Below, piece by piece: positions 44,559 through 56,017 of a stretch of 64,000 nt of DNA. The DNA is from Phanerodontia chrysosporium. Its lineage: Eukaryota > Basidiomycota > Agaricomycetes > Polyporales > Phanerochaetaceae. Under the pieces are notes generated by a model. The model saw only the letters and a list, made by a program, of their open reading frames with translations. It ran no database searches and had not been told where the DNA came from. Position 1 is the first letter of the stretch, and the number at the start of each line of letters is the position of its first letter. The DNA is taken from positions 1,769,637 to 1,833,636 of the forward strand of contig MJGA01000006.1 of the NCBI GenBank assembly GCA_001910725.1, given 5' to 3'. A program made the position numbers and the translations under genes.

Positions 44559-45097
44559 ATGGCCCGCTTCGCCACTTTCCTTTTCGCCGTCGCAGCCGTC
44601 CTCGGTGCGACCTCTGCCGCGCCTGCGGAGAAGCGGGGTGGTCGTCAGGGCAGGGTGAGTAAACCGCCGCTGAAGAGGCTTCGCATGACTTACAGAATAA
44701 GTTGTAGGGTACCTGGTACGACACCGGTCTTGGTGCCTGCGGTTGGAACAACGTCAACAGCGATGCCGTCATTGCACTGTCGCCCTCCGTCTACGCCGGT
44801 GGCGCGCACTGCGGCAAGGTAAGCAACTTGGATTCGCGCAACTTTACCTCATATGCTCATCACGCCCCATACTCCAGACTGTCACTGTCACCAACGTAAA
44901 GACTGGCGCAAAGGCTACTGGCACTGTCGCGGACGAGTGTCCGGGCTGCGGTGTCAACGACATCGGTGGGTTACTACGACATTGCAGTCCAGGACAGTTC
45001 AACTTACTGTATTCGCTTTGTAGACATGACTCCGGGTCTCTTCCAGCAGCTCGGGTCCCTCGATGAGGGCGTCCTTACGGTTTCTTGGAACGTGTAA
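44559..45097 (+). CDS. Secreted double-psi beta-barrel protein (RlpA/expansin-like, Raf family)
   Basis: Exons 44559-44654, 44708-44818, 44878-44965 and 45024-45097, 122 residues, frame intact. The signal peptide is MARFATFLFAVAAVLGATSA. A KR site (APAEKRGG) suggests Kex2 processing. The DPBB fold is shown by GTWYDTGLGACGWNN, AHCGK, VADECPGCGVNDIDMTPGLF and the end LTVSWNV. The Asp of the DMTP motif spans intron 3. Basidiomycete members of this family are often called riboflavin-aldehyde-forming-like or barwin-related proteins, and are usually small, secreted and development-associated. Enzyme activity is uncertain. Confidence 0.85.
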
Positions 45098-45760
45098 GGG
45101 CTGCCCCACCGTTCAACACCTTCCCCCAACGCTTCCCGGCACTTCGAAGCACTCCTTAGACATGTGAGCTCCTCAGGTGGGAGTCCATGCCCGTACGAGA
45201 CCTGCGACAGCATACAATAGCTCTCGTATCGTCTTGGACCGGGCCTATTTATGGCGCCTGGATCGACCTCCCAGCAGGCCGGTGCGCCTTGAAAAGAAAA
45301 ATGTACAGAAGAAAAACGGATTGGTGTAGCATTAGCTTTGTTTTTGTTGTATCGCTGTCCGCTCACCACCAGGCGATGGTCTGAGCTGGGCAGCGCTGTG
45401 CTCTGCTGCAGTGTATCTGTAAAGCCGTGGCTCCAAGCGAGCTCGAAATAGAAGCGATGTCTCTGTAACGCTCAGTACGAAGGCCTGATTGCCTTGTGTT
45501 CCCGCAGAAGATGTTCACCAGTGGAATTGTGCCTTCTTTCGCCTTCGCCACACAGCAAACCACAGCCGCAGCGCATGGTAACCCGCATCGCCCGCCAGCC
45601 TCTTAGCGGGGTGTTTTGATGCCATCATCCGCTTTCGGCAGCATCCCGCCAGTCGTTTAAGAACCAACGTCGACCTGACGCGATGTTCGCCGTCCGACAC
45701 GACCTCCACGACCGGCTTGTGTGCTGAACGCCCTCCACGACTCTCCGCCAGCGACGAACG
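45098..45760. other. Spacer between two secreted-protein genes
   Basis: About 660 bp, holding the 3' end of the DPBB gene and the promoter of the wall-protein gene. Confidence 0.45.
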
Positions 45761-46621
45761 ATGCAGCCGAGCTTGCTCCTCTCCCTGTCCTGCCTGCTCG
45801 CGGGCGCCGCGGCCGTGCCAGTGCAGAACGAAGCCCTCGGCGCCGACGGCACGCTCATCGTGGTCGACCCCAAGATCACGTACCCGACGGCGGACACAGT
45901 CTGGGTCGTCGGCCACAAGTACAACGTCACTTGGTGCGTGCTGGTGATTGACGCGGTGCTCGCGGGACGCTCATGCAGGGTTGTGCAGGGACAACTCGGA
46001 CCTGCCGGCCCTGGTCAATATCACAAACGTGGAGGGCATGGTCGTGCTCGGTCAGTTCGATGGTGATGGAGAAAGGCTCTACTTGGGCAAGTCGCACTTA
46101 CCTGTGATGCTGCGGGTTTACTCATGAACGGCAACGTCGACAGATAGCCCGCTCGCGAAAGGTTTCTTCATCACCGATCCCTCTGTGGAGATCACTGTGC
46201 CGGTCGTACCTCCTGGGGACTACATGATTGTCTGTGAGTGATGTCGGCAACGCTAGCTGCAGTGCACCATATTGATATGCGTGTCGCAGTGATGGGAGAC
46301 TCAGGAAACGAGAGCCCCCAGTTCAAGATCGTAGCAGACGCCTCGTCGTCCTCAGCATCTTCCAGCGCGTCTTCCTCTGCGACATCTGTGTCTGGACCGG
46401 CCTCGCCGACCTCGAACTCACCGACCGAAGCGCCGACCGCTTCCTCGTCGGCGACCTCCACCGTCACGGTTGGACCCACCCTCACAGCGGACAACGCCGC
46501 GCAACAGAGCGGTACGCAGAGCCCAGTGCCTACGTCCAATAGTGCCTCCTCGTGGTTCGGGAACAACCTTCTACCGGTGTCGCTTGCTTCTGCCATGATC
46601 ACCCTTGCGATGGCCCTCTGA
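45761..46621 (+). CDS. GPI-anchored, Ser/Thr-rich wall protein with Kre9/Knh1-like N-terminal domain
   Basis: Exons 45761-45933, 45989-46050, 46144-46233 and 46290-46621, 218 residues, all phases consistent. The signal peptide is MQPSLLLSLSCLLAGAAAVP. An Ig-like domain follows, of the type seen in Kre9/Knh1 and Ser-rich GPI proteins (ITYPTADTVWVVGHKYNVTW, NITNVEGMVVL, VVPPGDYMIVLMGDSGN). A Ser/Ala/Thr-rich stalk of about 90 residues comes next. The C-terminal hydrophobic tail (LLPVSLASAMITLAMAL) fits a GPI-attachment signal. A cell-wall or plasma-membrane location is inferred. Such proteins are linked to beta-1,6-glucan assembly in yeasts, but the role in basidiomycetes is unclear. Confidence 0.78.
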
Positions 46622-47041
46622 ACGCCCTGACGGTCTTCACGCCCCTTTACGCACAATTTATGCCTTCAATGTCGGATATATCCATCACTACGATACCAGT
46701 CGTCTAACCTTGCCTTGGATACACTACGGGAGTTTGTTGGTCTATGATGCACCCGGATCGCTTCTTATAATCCAGATTTCCGATGCCCTGGAGTCCTTGG
46801 ACTCTATCTCCCTATTTCTAGCCATGTAAATTAACGTATTAAATGCAGTCTCTGGTCCTTGTGTTAGTGAGACGAGGACGGATGAGGTGGTCCGTGCGCA
46901 AGTTTATCGCTTTCGGAGACACGTGACGCATACGCTAGAGTGATGGGACGCACTCGTCTCTCCGTCAACGTTTGCATTCTCTTTCTCACCTGCCTCTTGC
47001 CCTCTCTCCCGCTGTTCTTTCCTTTCGCGAAGGCTTTCGCG
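46622..47041. other. Spacer, promoter of the zinc-finger gene
   Basis: 420 bp. The downstream ORF is open upstream of its likely ATG at 47042 and would encode a hydrophobic leader (46940 on). That looks fortuitous for a nuclear protein. Confidence 0.4.
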
Positions 47042-50000
47042 ATGTCTGGACCAAATTCTATACAACAGTCTTCGGATGGACAACCGGAGTCGGTCACGAC
47101 GCCCGTTGAGGACCCTGCCGCGTCGCTTCGGGCAGCTGCGTTGAAGACTTTGAAGTCGAAGCGGCGAAAGGGCCCAGATGGACCAGATCTGCCTTACGGC
47201 CTCCCCTCGCGGCCCCTTGCTACTGGCACACCCTCGATTCAGTTGGACTATGGCTCCGAAGATCCTTACGCGAGGCCCTCCTCAGTGCCCGTTACGGCTC
47301 CCACGGCGTCGCTCCCCACCACGAGCAGACAACCGCCGCCACCACCACCACCATCACCACCACCATCGGCACCGGTGCGTATGGAAGTAGACGAAGATCA
47401 GACTAGAGAAGAGGGAGAGATCAGCGACTCTGAGTCGATGCCTCCCCCAAAGTCACCACAGGTCCACAAGCAAGCTCCGCCCCCAATATCTACGGCTTCC
47501 GTGAAGTATCCAGTCAAGGACAGGCCCATGCCTCCGCCGGTCATTCCGCCATCTCCCTCAGTCTCCACTGTCTCGGTAAAAACGGAGTCGACTTCACATA
47601 TGCTGTACGATGCACCAGCAAGTTCTATTCAATCGTCACCTAGCCTCACCCGTTATTCTCCTGTGGCGGACTATGATATGTATACCATCGACGAGGAGCA
47701 CGTTCGCCCAGGACTAGCTAGTCAGTCATTGACCACAGGGATATACGACATTGATGTTGATCTCGCTCATCTGACAGTGACTCAAGCGCAGTATGACACG
47801 GCGAAGGATATCGTACTTGACCTGCTGGGGTGGGGTGTGCCTCCCGAATATCTCGTCAACTGTGGACTCAGTCGTGAGATCATCTACTTTGTCTTCATCG
47901 AGTTGAATCTTCGCCTCCCGACAAATCTTGATACCACTGGCCTTCCCCCTCCTCCGTGGTATTCTCACGCATACGCCTCTCCAGAGCCCATATCACCGAC
48001 AACTCCGTCTCGTGACCTGCAGAGGCCTCGTTCAGCCCCTCACCGGCGATCAGTGGGCGAGCCTCATCCCAGTCTACCGAAGAAGCCGACGGCACCGCAA
48101 GGCGCGCCCTCAGGCGGCGATAGTACCCCACTATCGGCCACCGCTGCACCTTTCGTCCCCAGTGCTTCTCTTGCGGCTGTACCGATGCAGTCTGAAGATT
48201 CGCCTACATCGCCAAGCTTAATCGACATGGAACAGCAAAGGCGACAAGAGCTTCTTGCTCGCAAAGCGGTTCTTGCCTCTCGCAAGAAGCAGTTCGTCGC
48301 CTCGTCTTCATCTTCCAGTGCCATCCCTGCGAAAGATGCGAACGATGCGGCGGCTACGCCGACAGTCGCACCAACGGCAGTCGACGACTTCTTGAAGACC
48401 ATTGATCCTGTTGGTGGCAACGCTTCCGGTAATATTGGCAGTACTTGTCGCACTACTGACGATCCTATGGACGTGGACGAGCCGATTCCTGGATTGTCCG
48501 CTGGCGATGCCCCCTCGACTTCACAGTTTCTCGACGCTTCAGCCCAACGCTCGACATCTCCAGAGTCTATGCCAGGGAATACGCGCAATATCCCTCCACG
48601 CTCGGAGTCGGAAGGGTCAACTCGGTCTGTGTCTATTGAGAGGAACGGCCTTGGTTCCGATGCGTCGTCCAGCAGCGGTACCCCACAGCCTCAATCTTTC
48701 AGTACGCGACGAGGTACCAAGCGGCCTGTAGCGGCCGATTTCGTGGACATGGACGCACGACCACCTTCCTACAACCACCATCACCACTCGTCCCACCCTG
48801 CTCACCCTCATCTCCGACGGAAAACTCACTCGTTCGCGGGCATCACGCATGCAAGACGCATCGTCATAGACCTGAGTGACAGCGAAGAAGAGGTCGAGGA
48901 AGCGGTTGGCCATCGACCACCAGTTCCTCAGCAGCCGTCGAGGCCCCCGACAAGATTGGGTGCGTCACCTTCCTTGCATGCAACCGGAACAACATCGTTA
49001 CCTGGCGAACCAGCTACTCCTGCCGCACTAGCAGAGAAAGAGCAAGAGATCAAGAGGATGCGCGAATTGATCGCAGAGCGTGAACGTGCAAGACTCAATA
49101 AGCTAGCAGCTGTGAGTCGCTCAGCATGCTTGCAGTTAAATGCAATTAACGCTAGCCCCGCCAGAACTCCAACAGATCGACGCCTGTGGGTTCTACAAGC
49201 GGTACACCCGTCCCCCAGACACCTGTCTCTGTTCAAAGAGACGAGGTTTCCAGCGCGTCTGCGTCATCAACGACAGATGCTCGCGTGGAATCCGAACCTG
49301 CGACTGCCAATTCCTGTAAGTGGGCTCTATCTCGATAACGGTATTCCTCAGGCCTCCAACTTTTCTAGCCTCTTCCGCCAGTAATCGCAATGGTTCTTTG
49401 CGTCTTTTCCACCAGTGAGGGCGTAACTGACTAATCCCACCAGATGTACCCAATACGCTCATGCAGCCTGCACAATCAGATCAAGGCACGTACTCTCCTC
49501 TCGTACCCTCGTATGTGATCTCGTCTCCTTACGTATAGCTCTCCCCTCTCTGGCATCTCTGCTGGGCGATGCATTCGATATCCTTCACTGTTTTATCTTG
49601 CATCACCTTCCTCTGCAGTGCTGACCGCGGAGGCTCGCCAAGAGCATGTTGCGAGATTGTCGTCCCCTGTCTGTGCTGCCTAATTTGGATTGTAAAGAGC
49701 TTTGCTTAACTTCCTTCATTTCATGCACTGTTTTGTTCCTCACCATCCCCTGTACCATCCTCCACCCCGGCTTTTTTTTCTCGCTTTCTATGTGCTATCC
49801 TTGTTTACTCTGCAGGACGATCCCGAGCCAGAAGCGATCCCTGAACCCAGGAACAACACGGCAGTCGACGCAGGTGTCTCCATTATGGAGGCGTCGACGG
49901 CCCAGGTACGTCTCCGCCTTAACTTGGACGAATTTCCGCTTCAAGACGCGTACACCTCTTCAATTGTGCTGATTACGTCCGCAGGCATCGTTCCCGGCAC

Positions 50001-50558
50001 CGTCAACTAGCCAATTCTCAGCATATCAATCGCTTCTCTCCACTTATCCTCTTTTGCGTACTCGCTCACCGCCGCAGTTACTCGATGCTGACAGCCGGAC
50101 GGAGTCTGTGGCGCCTCACCCCTCTGACCTCTCTGTCTTGTCACCAGTGTCTTTGAGTACAATCAAGGCCGCCGCTGTCAACAGATGGTTGTCAGACCCA
50201 TCCCGGCGGGTATGCCAATACGAGGTTCCTGGAGGGGGAGAATGCCGAGATCCTCAATGTGAAGACATACACCCGTCGCAAGCCTCGACGGTAGAGCCCA
50301 GTGGTACGCCCTTCTTTTGTAACTCGTCGTTGCTCACATCTTTATCCTTGTCCCATGCTCTCGTGTCTTTCTTACCCAACCGCTCCCCGCTCAGACGAAG
50401 AGACCGCGCGACACCTCTACAGTGCGCTCCCGAAGGCTTCCGAGGTCACTATGGAGCAGCTCTTGGCTGCGCTGCAAGACTTCCGCCGGCAGCAACTGGG
50501 CTTCGAGGACCGCGTCAAACAGGCACTGGCTTCCCTGGGCCTCCGTATGGCCGCATAG
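47042..50558 (+). CDS. Red1/ZFC3H1-like zinc-finger protein of nuclear RNA surveillance
   Basis: First exon from the ATG at 47042 (MSGPNSIQQSSDGQ) to about 49110, then several short exons to the stop at 50556-50558. Most of the protein is disordered (poly-Pro at about residue 100, EEGEISDSES, Ser-rich tracts, a His run). A helix lies at about residues 665-685 (KEQEIKRMRELIAERERARL). Near the C-terminus a compact zinc finger reads CQYEVPGGGECRDPQCEDIH (about 50214-50273), which matches the zf-C3H1 family of fission yeast Red1 and human ZFC3H1. Those proteins link the exosome cofactor Mtr4/Mtl1 to RNA decay (MTREC/PAXT). A final helix follows (VTMEQLLAALQDFRRQQLGF). Exon boundaries between 49.1 and 50.1 kb are uncertain. 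The function call rests on the zinc finger and overall layout. Confidence 0.72.
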
Positions 50559-51739
50559 GATGAGCGGCGGGCCTTGCTCATCGCTCCCGCGGGAGTAGGC
50601 ATTCCGCAGTTCGGGAAAAATTGTACCATGAAGAGCGCTTTGCGCCACCAGATAGGCGGCAGCGTCATCTGGCGAGTTGGTGGCTGGTGCCTCCTCATGT
50701 GAGGTTCGCGGCTGTCTGGACAGCCCATGTAGGCCGTCGGTTCTGTGGACGAGTTCGCGCTTTCTGGTGTATTGGTGGTCGTGTCTTCGTGCTTTCTCCT
50801 GCAAACTCTTGTGTCATAACAGCCATCTTGCTATCTAGTTGTAACCTTGTGTCTCCTGTGCAATCCATACATTTCATTCGGATCGTCCGTGCATGCGAGA
50901 AGCCTTGTTAGACTGGGGGACGTGGCGAGTAACTTTGCGCGAGCGTTGGTTGGAATCGGGCGTCTAAATCGGGGATCGAGCAGAGGGCCGCGTGGCGCTC
51001 GCCGCGGCCCGTCCGAGTTCTGTATCACTACCGTGATCTACAACTTCAGCGAGAATGACAGCAAAGGTAAGTAGAAAACATTGCGTAAACGGGGAAAGAG
51101 TTGCTCATATTGACAAATCGAAAGGTTATCTTACCGAATAACAGGACGACATCCTCCATACTACTTGATATCTCTGAACTATGGCATCGCTGAGATACCA
51201 GCTCTGGACATCAAGAATGTAATCAGAGCTCATCCTCTTCCGAGCGCTCGAGACGATAATTGGCTGCCTATGGATCTGACTCAGTCTTTCCTCGCAGGCT
51301 ATGGGACACCACGGATGCGCCCATTCGCCCGTGTCGCATCTCGCTGCTGCTTCACCTGGTCTGGGCGCGATCACAAAGCAGTTCATCGGAGTATGGCACA
51401 GCTCGGGCAGACGTGATGAAGTGATGGGTATGGTCATGACGGCCCGGCCTGAGCATGCACTGCCTCGTGATGCAGGAAGACCCTGCGCGACAAGCCTCGC
51501 ACTTACACCTTGACTCTGATTGTCGTGCACCTTGCAACGCAAATCGCCGGTGAGTCGAGCTGCTCTATCAACTGAACAACAGATCTGATGAGTGAACGCT
51601 GTAGTCATCGTTCCCAGCGCATTGCGGCACGGCTCCTAGCAGTATACAGACAGTCGATCGGTCAGTATAGGATATCGTTGATCGGGAGCTCATATGAACA
51701 AAAGCTTACAGGAGGAGCGAAAGTATCATAGCCAGGATC
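50559..51739. other. Spacer without a convincing gene
   Basis: About 1.2 kb. A tRNA D-arm-like string occurs on the reverse strand near 51555-51590, without a T-arm. Confidence 0.45.
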
Positions 51740-53632
51740 ATGGGATCCCTCATACTCCGTGACGACTTCTCCACCTTCCTACGAAGTGCTCGCGATATCG
51801 ACCTCGCCATCGAGTCCGTGGAGCATTATCTTCTCGCCTTAAAGGAATTTAAGAACACCCGGTGCCCTGTGCTTTGGATGCCAGATGACATCCTAGTGCG
51901 CATCTTCAAGCTCGTCGTCGACGATCACGATCTCTATGGCACCGCGGAATACCGTTCGCACACTGATCGTCCGCATCGATGGCTTTATATCACCCATGTT
52001 TGCAAGAGGTGGCGCCAGGCAGCCTTGGACTACCCTGTCCTTTGGACACGCATCATTGTCGGAAGGGCGACACTACGAGGGCAGACCTTCATCGCGAGGG
52101 CGGGCGAATGTGAGCTGACTATCGAAGCCAACGAATACAAATGGGACTCTAGCGACGCTACCGTCACTGAGGCTCTATTCTCTGACTACGCCCATAGACT
52201 GAAGAATCTGCGTGGATTCTTGATTACTCCGAAGCTCATATGCCGTGCACGCTCCCACCAGGCGTTGGGCTTGCCGCTGCTCGAGTCTCTCGGCGTTCTA
52301 TACCGGAACACCTATGGATCTGACATCTTGCCGCGGGACTACATGTTGGACGACCTCACTGTGGACAATGATGGAAGGCAAGCCGCGAGTTCCAACCCAT
52401 TCCATTTCCCACCACTGTCCGACGCTCCGATGCCTCGCATTCGGCGGATATTCAGTGATAACCTTCCTTGGCGACTTTTGCAGTCTTTCGTACGCCCTTC
52501 CTTAACACATCTACACGTCGCTAGGATGCACTATCAATTGCCGTCGGTGAAGGATTGGCTTCGTATCCTTCGAGACATACCACACCTGGAACATCTGGAA
52601 TTGAACAATGCCATCCGGCCACTGCAACTCTCAGCTATTCGTGATGGTGCACACCTCTCCGAGCCCGTAGTCTCTTTACCAAAGCTGAAGCAGGCGTTGT
52701 TTTCCCAGCCCTTCGGTTGTCCAGCAGGCGCTGCTCTCCTCCTCTTTCATATTGACTCCCCTCCACGCACACGCATATCCATCACACCTGGTGAAATGGA
52801 CTACTCGCCAGATCCAGAACTCAACTCCCACGTCCAGCTGCGGGTGCGGTTCGTCACTAGTTGCTTGGCCGGACGCATGTCACGCATCTTGAACAACCCC
52901 CAGTATAACTCAACTATCCAGCAGCCCCTCTATCGCACTGCAGTGTTCGCTATGGAGATGGGTGAGGATGAAGATGCGGAAACGCCGATCACACCTCTGT
53001 GCAAGGTAACATTCTACGACGATTATTCACGTACACGACCCGAAAAGGAGGGATCTTTGGTGATCGCCTTCGTACCAGGATACGGTCAAATGGCCAGCGA
53101 ACATGGCGAGGAGCTACTTCGTGATGTCTTCGACTCAGAGCTGTTCTTTGGACTTCAGAGCCTACTTGTCATGCCGGTCGACTTGGAGATATTGTATGAC
53201 CCAAACCAGCATCCACTGTTCGACGACCTGAGAATATGGACGCACCTGGCAGAGTCCCGCGTAGGACGCCACCTACTTCATCTCGGGATGGAGGATGCCC
53301 CTTCGGTTCTCCCTACTGTAGAGAAAGCCCTATTGTGCCTCAGGACCGACGCGGATCCCATCCCTTCTTTCGAGCAGCTCGAAACATTCGCCATCTTACC
53401 TAGCAGGGCCACTTCGGAAATCTTCACCGACCGAGACCAATATATCGTGGCAGAACTAGCTTTACGTGATGCTTTGGCGGAGCGGAGACGGAGAGGTCTC
53501 GGGCCGTCAAGAGTGGATATTGGGAACGGCCTCGTCGCTATCGATGAATTCCTCTCGAGTGCTCCAGTTGTTCGCGAGACGGGGATAATGAGTGTAGAAC
53601 TTGGTAGTGGCGTGACAGTAGTCCGTGCATAG
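51740..53632 (+). CDS. F-box protein with leucine-rich C-terminal region, intronless
   Basis: Single exon, 630 residues, ATG at 51740. After an N-terminal coiled segment (residues of about 15-38), an F-box occupies about 43-105 (PVLWMPDDILVRIFKLVVDD, then WLYITHVCKRWRQAALDYPV LW). The remainder resembles the irregular leucine-rich regions of basidiomycete F-box families (HLEHLELNNAIRPLQLSAI and similar). F-box proteins recruit substrates to SCF ubiquitin ligases through Skp1. The substrate is unknown. Such F-box genes are greatly expanded in agaricomycetes. Being intronless is unusual among its neighbours. Confidence 0.85.
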   Translation: MGSLILRDDFSTFLRSARDIDLAIESVEHYLLALKEFKNTRCPVLWMPDDILVRIFKLVVDDHDLYGTAEYRSHTDRPHRWLYITHVCKRWRQAALDYPVLWTRIIVGRATLRGQTFIARAGECELTIEANEYKWDSSDATVTEALFSDYAHRLKNLRGFLITPKLICRARSHQALGLPLLESLGVLYRNTYGSDILPRDYMLDDLTVDNDGRQAASSNPFHFPPLSDAPMPRIRRIFSDNLPWRLLQSFVRPSLTHLHVARMHYQLPSVKDWLRILRDIPHLEHLELNNAIRPLQLSAIRDGAHLSEPVVSLPKLKQALFSQPFGCPAGAALLLFHIDSPPRTRISITPGEMDYSPDPELNSHVQLRVRFVTSCLAGRMSRILNNPQYNSTIQQPLYRTAVFAMEMGEDEDAETPITPLCKVTFYDDYSRTRPEKEGSLVIAFVPGYGQMASEHGEELLRDVFDSELFFGLQSLLVMPVDLEILYDPNQHPLFDDLRIWTHLAESRVGRHLLHLGMEDAPSVLPTVEKALLCLRTDADPIPSFEQLETFAILPSRATSEIFTDRDQYIVAELALRDALAERRRRGLGPSRVDIGNGLVAIDEFLSSAPVVRETGIMSVELGSGVTVVRA

Positions 53633-54168
53633 AATGTATTTGTAGTATTAGAGTGATCTAACGACTGACGTAGCTCCTCTTGCGCCCTTCAGCTTTCGAA
53701 TGGCATTGTGCTAGAGACATACCTGATAATGGCGGCGGAGCACGGTGAGGCTGCGCATCAAAATAGAGCTGGAGTCGGTAAGCGTTTAACTCGTCTTCAT
53801 TATACCAATATCCCGAGATCGGATGCAACGTCTGTCACTTGCGGGAGCTAGCATGTGGCGACGTGCCGTAGCTCCCACCTCCACTGGAAGAAAAAAAGGG
53901 AAATCAGCCCCGACTCGGACGTTGGTTGACGAATAACGAGCTTGTTCTCTTGTCTTCGCTGTTGGAGACCCTGAACTTCTCGGCCGTCAGACCCGCAGGT
54001 GACGGAGGGCGTTCGCTCGCATGTCTATAAAAGCATGGCAACCGTCGCAGAATATCAGTGCGCCACAGTAGCTGCTACGCACATTTTACGAGGTGAGAGG
54101 CTTCAGACCCATCCTGACATGTATTCTCTTTATCATGACCATGTCGATACCGCTAGTCAGCGTTGAAC
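53633..54168. other. Spacer with promoter of the secreted peptide gene
   Basis: Contains TATAAAA at 54026-54032 and a probable 5'-UTR intron (GTGAGA donor near 54092, acceptor TAGTCAG ending at about 54160). Confidence 0.45.
54026..54032 (+). promoter_or_regulatory. TATA box of the small secreted peptide gene
   Basis: TATAAAA, 143 bp before the ATG. The interval includes a likely leader intron. Confidence 0.55.
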
Positions 54169-54371
54169 ATGCAGATCAAATCTCTCGCCGCCACTGTCGC
54201 TCTCCTCATCGTCAGCTATAGAGTTACCGCCCACCCTACGTCTATCGACGGCGTGATCTCTCCTTGCAAGCGGTCAGTGTACGCGATCGTTCACAGCCAT
54301 AAACCCTCGACTCACTGATGCGCAGCACCCTGCCCGACGGGTTCATGATTGAGGCTAGATGCTGCTGCTAG
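54169..54371 (+). CDS. Small secreted cysteine-containing peptide, unrecognised
   Basis: Exons 54169-54272 and 54326-54371, 49 residues. The N-terminus is a good signal peptide (MQIKSLAATVALLIVSYRVTA). The predicted mature part is about 28 residues with one Cys before a KR pair and a C-terminal CCC. It is neither a CaaX pheromone (wrong tail) nor a hydrophobin (too few cysteines). A strong TATA box, a probable leader intron and a clean GTCAGT/CGCAG intron support a real transcript. It lies between two F-box-type genes. No function can be assigned; options include an effector-like or signalling peptide. Confidence 0.5.
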
Positions 54372-54722
54372 AGGGGTCCATGCATACCGAGTCCTAATGG
54401 CAGCGCGAGGGCATGGTAGCGGCACAGAGTCGGTGCATCCTACCCGCAACATCTATGGTCGAACATGACGCGATCATTCCTATGGGACGTGACAGCGTTC
54501 AGCAACCGATATCGAGTATCTGGGACTCATCTCGACGGATACATTTCTGGGCTGCATTATCGTTGGATAATTCGTATAGCAAGTGTCCTCGATATTCATC
54601 AATAAAATACATAGTCGGATTGCCCTTAAATTCCGTAACAACTCCCATCGGCATCGCAGGTATTGTAACAGCATAACGATTTCACCAGAACCTAAATTGT
54701 TCGCTAAGAATGAGCTTGAGCT
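54372..54722. other. Convergent 3' spacer
   Basis: 350 bp between the small peptide gene and the reverse-strand F-box-type gene. No gene seen. Confidence 0.45.
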
Positions 54723-56017
54723 TCAATGACTTGACGGGAATGCGTAACTGACCACATACCCATGATCGCTATCTGTCTCATGGAGAGCCACCTTCCCCTG
54801 CATGCATAGCTGTGGCGCCAACCTAACGGCGTCTTCGACGGGGTCGACAGTCACGGAGAGCTTTCTGAACCGTGGATACTTGCTGCTGTCGCTGAGCGTC
54901 TCGTCGAGGGCGCTCCACGGGAATCCTAGGAAATACTGCCTGCCATGATTCCACAGCAGCACGTCCTCGAGCATGCTCGTCTTGCTCGGTAGCATCTTAA
55001 TGATGCTTACGAGTGCGTCGATGCAGGCTTCATCGGGCGGCAGCGCCCGGGTAGACAGCGACCGGAGTTGCGTGCATTCGCTCAGGTCGAGCGCACCTAG
55101 AAGGCGTGTGAGAAAGGATGAACACCCGTCGACTAGGCAAACGGCTTACGGAGTAGCCCTTCACAGTCTCTACCATCCTTGACACTATCGAACCGCAGCC
55201 TCAAGTTTTCAAGGGTGGGAGCGCACTTGCTGACGAGGCGGGCGACAGCGGTCGGAAAGATGGCGCGGGATTCGATGGCGGGAAAGTCAATGGAGACGGT
55301 GCGCAAGCTTGAACCAGTAACGGTGCACAAAAGCCAATTGATGATATCCACCATGACATGAGGCTCGCTGATCGTCATGTTGAGGTGTTCCAGGCGGAGC
55401 TGGGTCATGCGCTTCATGCCTCTGCATGCCAGTGAGTGCGAGCCGGCTTTGACCTCAGCTGCCCATTCCAGCTTCGAGAGGTAGAGTTGTTTGAGCGTGC
55501 GGAAGCTGAGAATGAGCCGTGCGAAGTCCCGGAATTTCACGAAGCGGCAGCCATACAACAGGAGGCCTGTGAGCGAGGGAAAGTGGGATAGCGAGACGTA
55601 GAAGCTGCGGTGCACCACTGGCGGGATGCACGCGAGGCGGAGGCGGCGGATGTGGGGAAAGCGGCGGGTGAGCGGTTCGGGCACGGTGCACATCCATGTC
55701 TGCGCTGGCGCTTGAGCGGGGTCCAGGTCGTACCCGACATCCAGAACTCGTATCTCGAGGAAGCCGGGCTGGGTGTCCGCCCGCTGCAGTAAGGAGGAAA
55801 ACTGATCCTTTGTCTTCGCAACGGCCGCAAAATGGTACAGGTGACGGCGAGCTCTATGAACCCAACGATGACAAGTCAGCGAGCAGGCGAGAAGGGTCCG
55901 AATGCTGTCGTTGAGGTCGTAGTATCCGGCGACGTAGTCGATAACTTGTTCGCAAAGCTCTTGCGGGATTCGAGCTATTCCTCGCGGCCGTGAATACCCA
56001 GCGTCGGACTCGGACAT
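54723..56017 (-). CDS. F-box-type protein of a basidiomycete expanded family
   Basis: Reverse strand, exons 56017-55150 and 55096-54723, 413 residues, frame intact. The N-terminus has a degenerate F-box-like helix set (IARIPQELCEQVIDYVAGYY, TLLACSLTCHRWVHRARRHL). An LRR-like region follows with repeated leucine patterns (FPHIRRLRLACIPP, FPSLTGLLLYGC, TLKQLYLSKLEW, MTQLRLEHLNMTIS, LENLRLRFDSV). The intron joins EGLLR to ALDLSECTQLRSL in phase 1. It probably acts as an SCF-type adaptor, though the F-box is weak. It is not obviously a paralogue of the forward F-box gene at 51.7 kb. Confidence 0.78.

Noticed and set aside
46940..47041. Signal-peptide-like N-terminal extension of the zinc-finger protein
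   Set aside because: The hydrophobic leader precedes a better ATG at 47042 and is implausible on a nuclear disordered protein.
51545..51600. tRNA or tRNA-derived SINE on the reverse strand (GTTCAGTTGATAGAGC)
   Set aside because: A D-arm-like string is present, but there is no proper anticodon stem or GGTTCGA T-arm downstream.
54169..54371. Mating pheromone precursor
   Set aside because: It has a secretion signal and ends in CCC rather than a CaaX box, so it does not fit basidiomycete pheromones.
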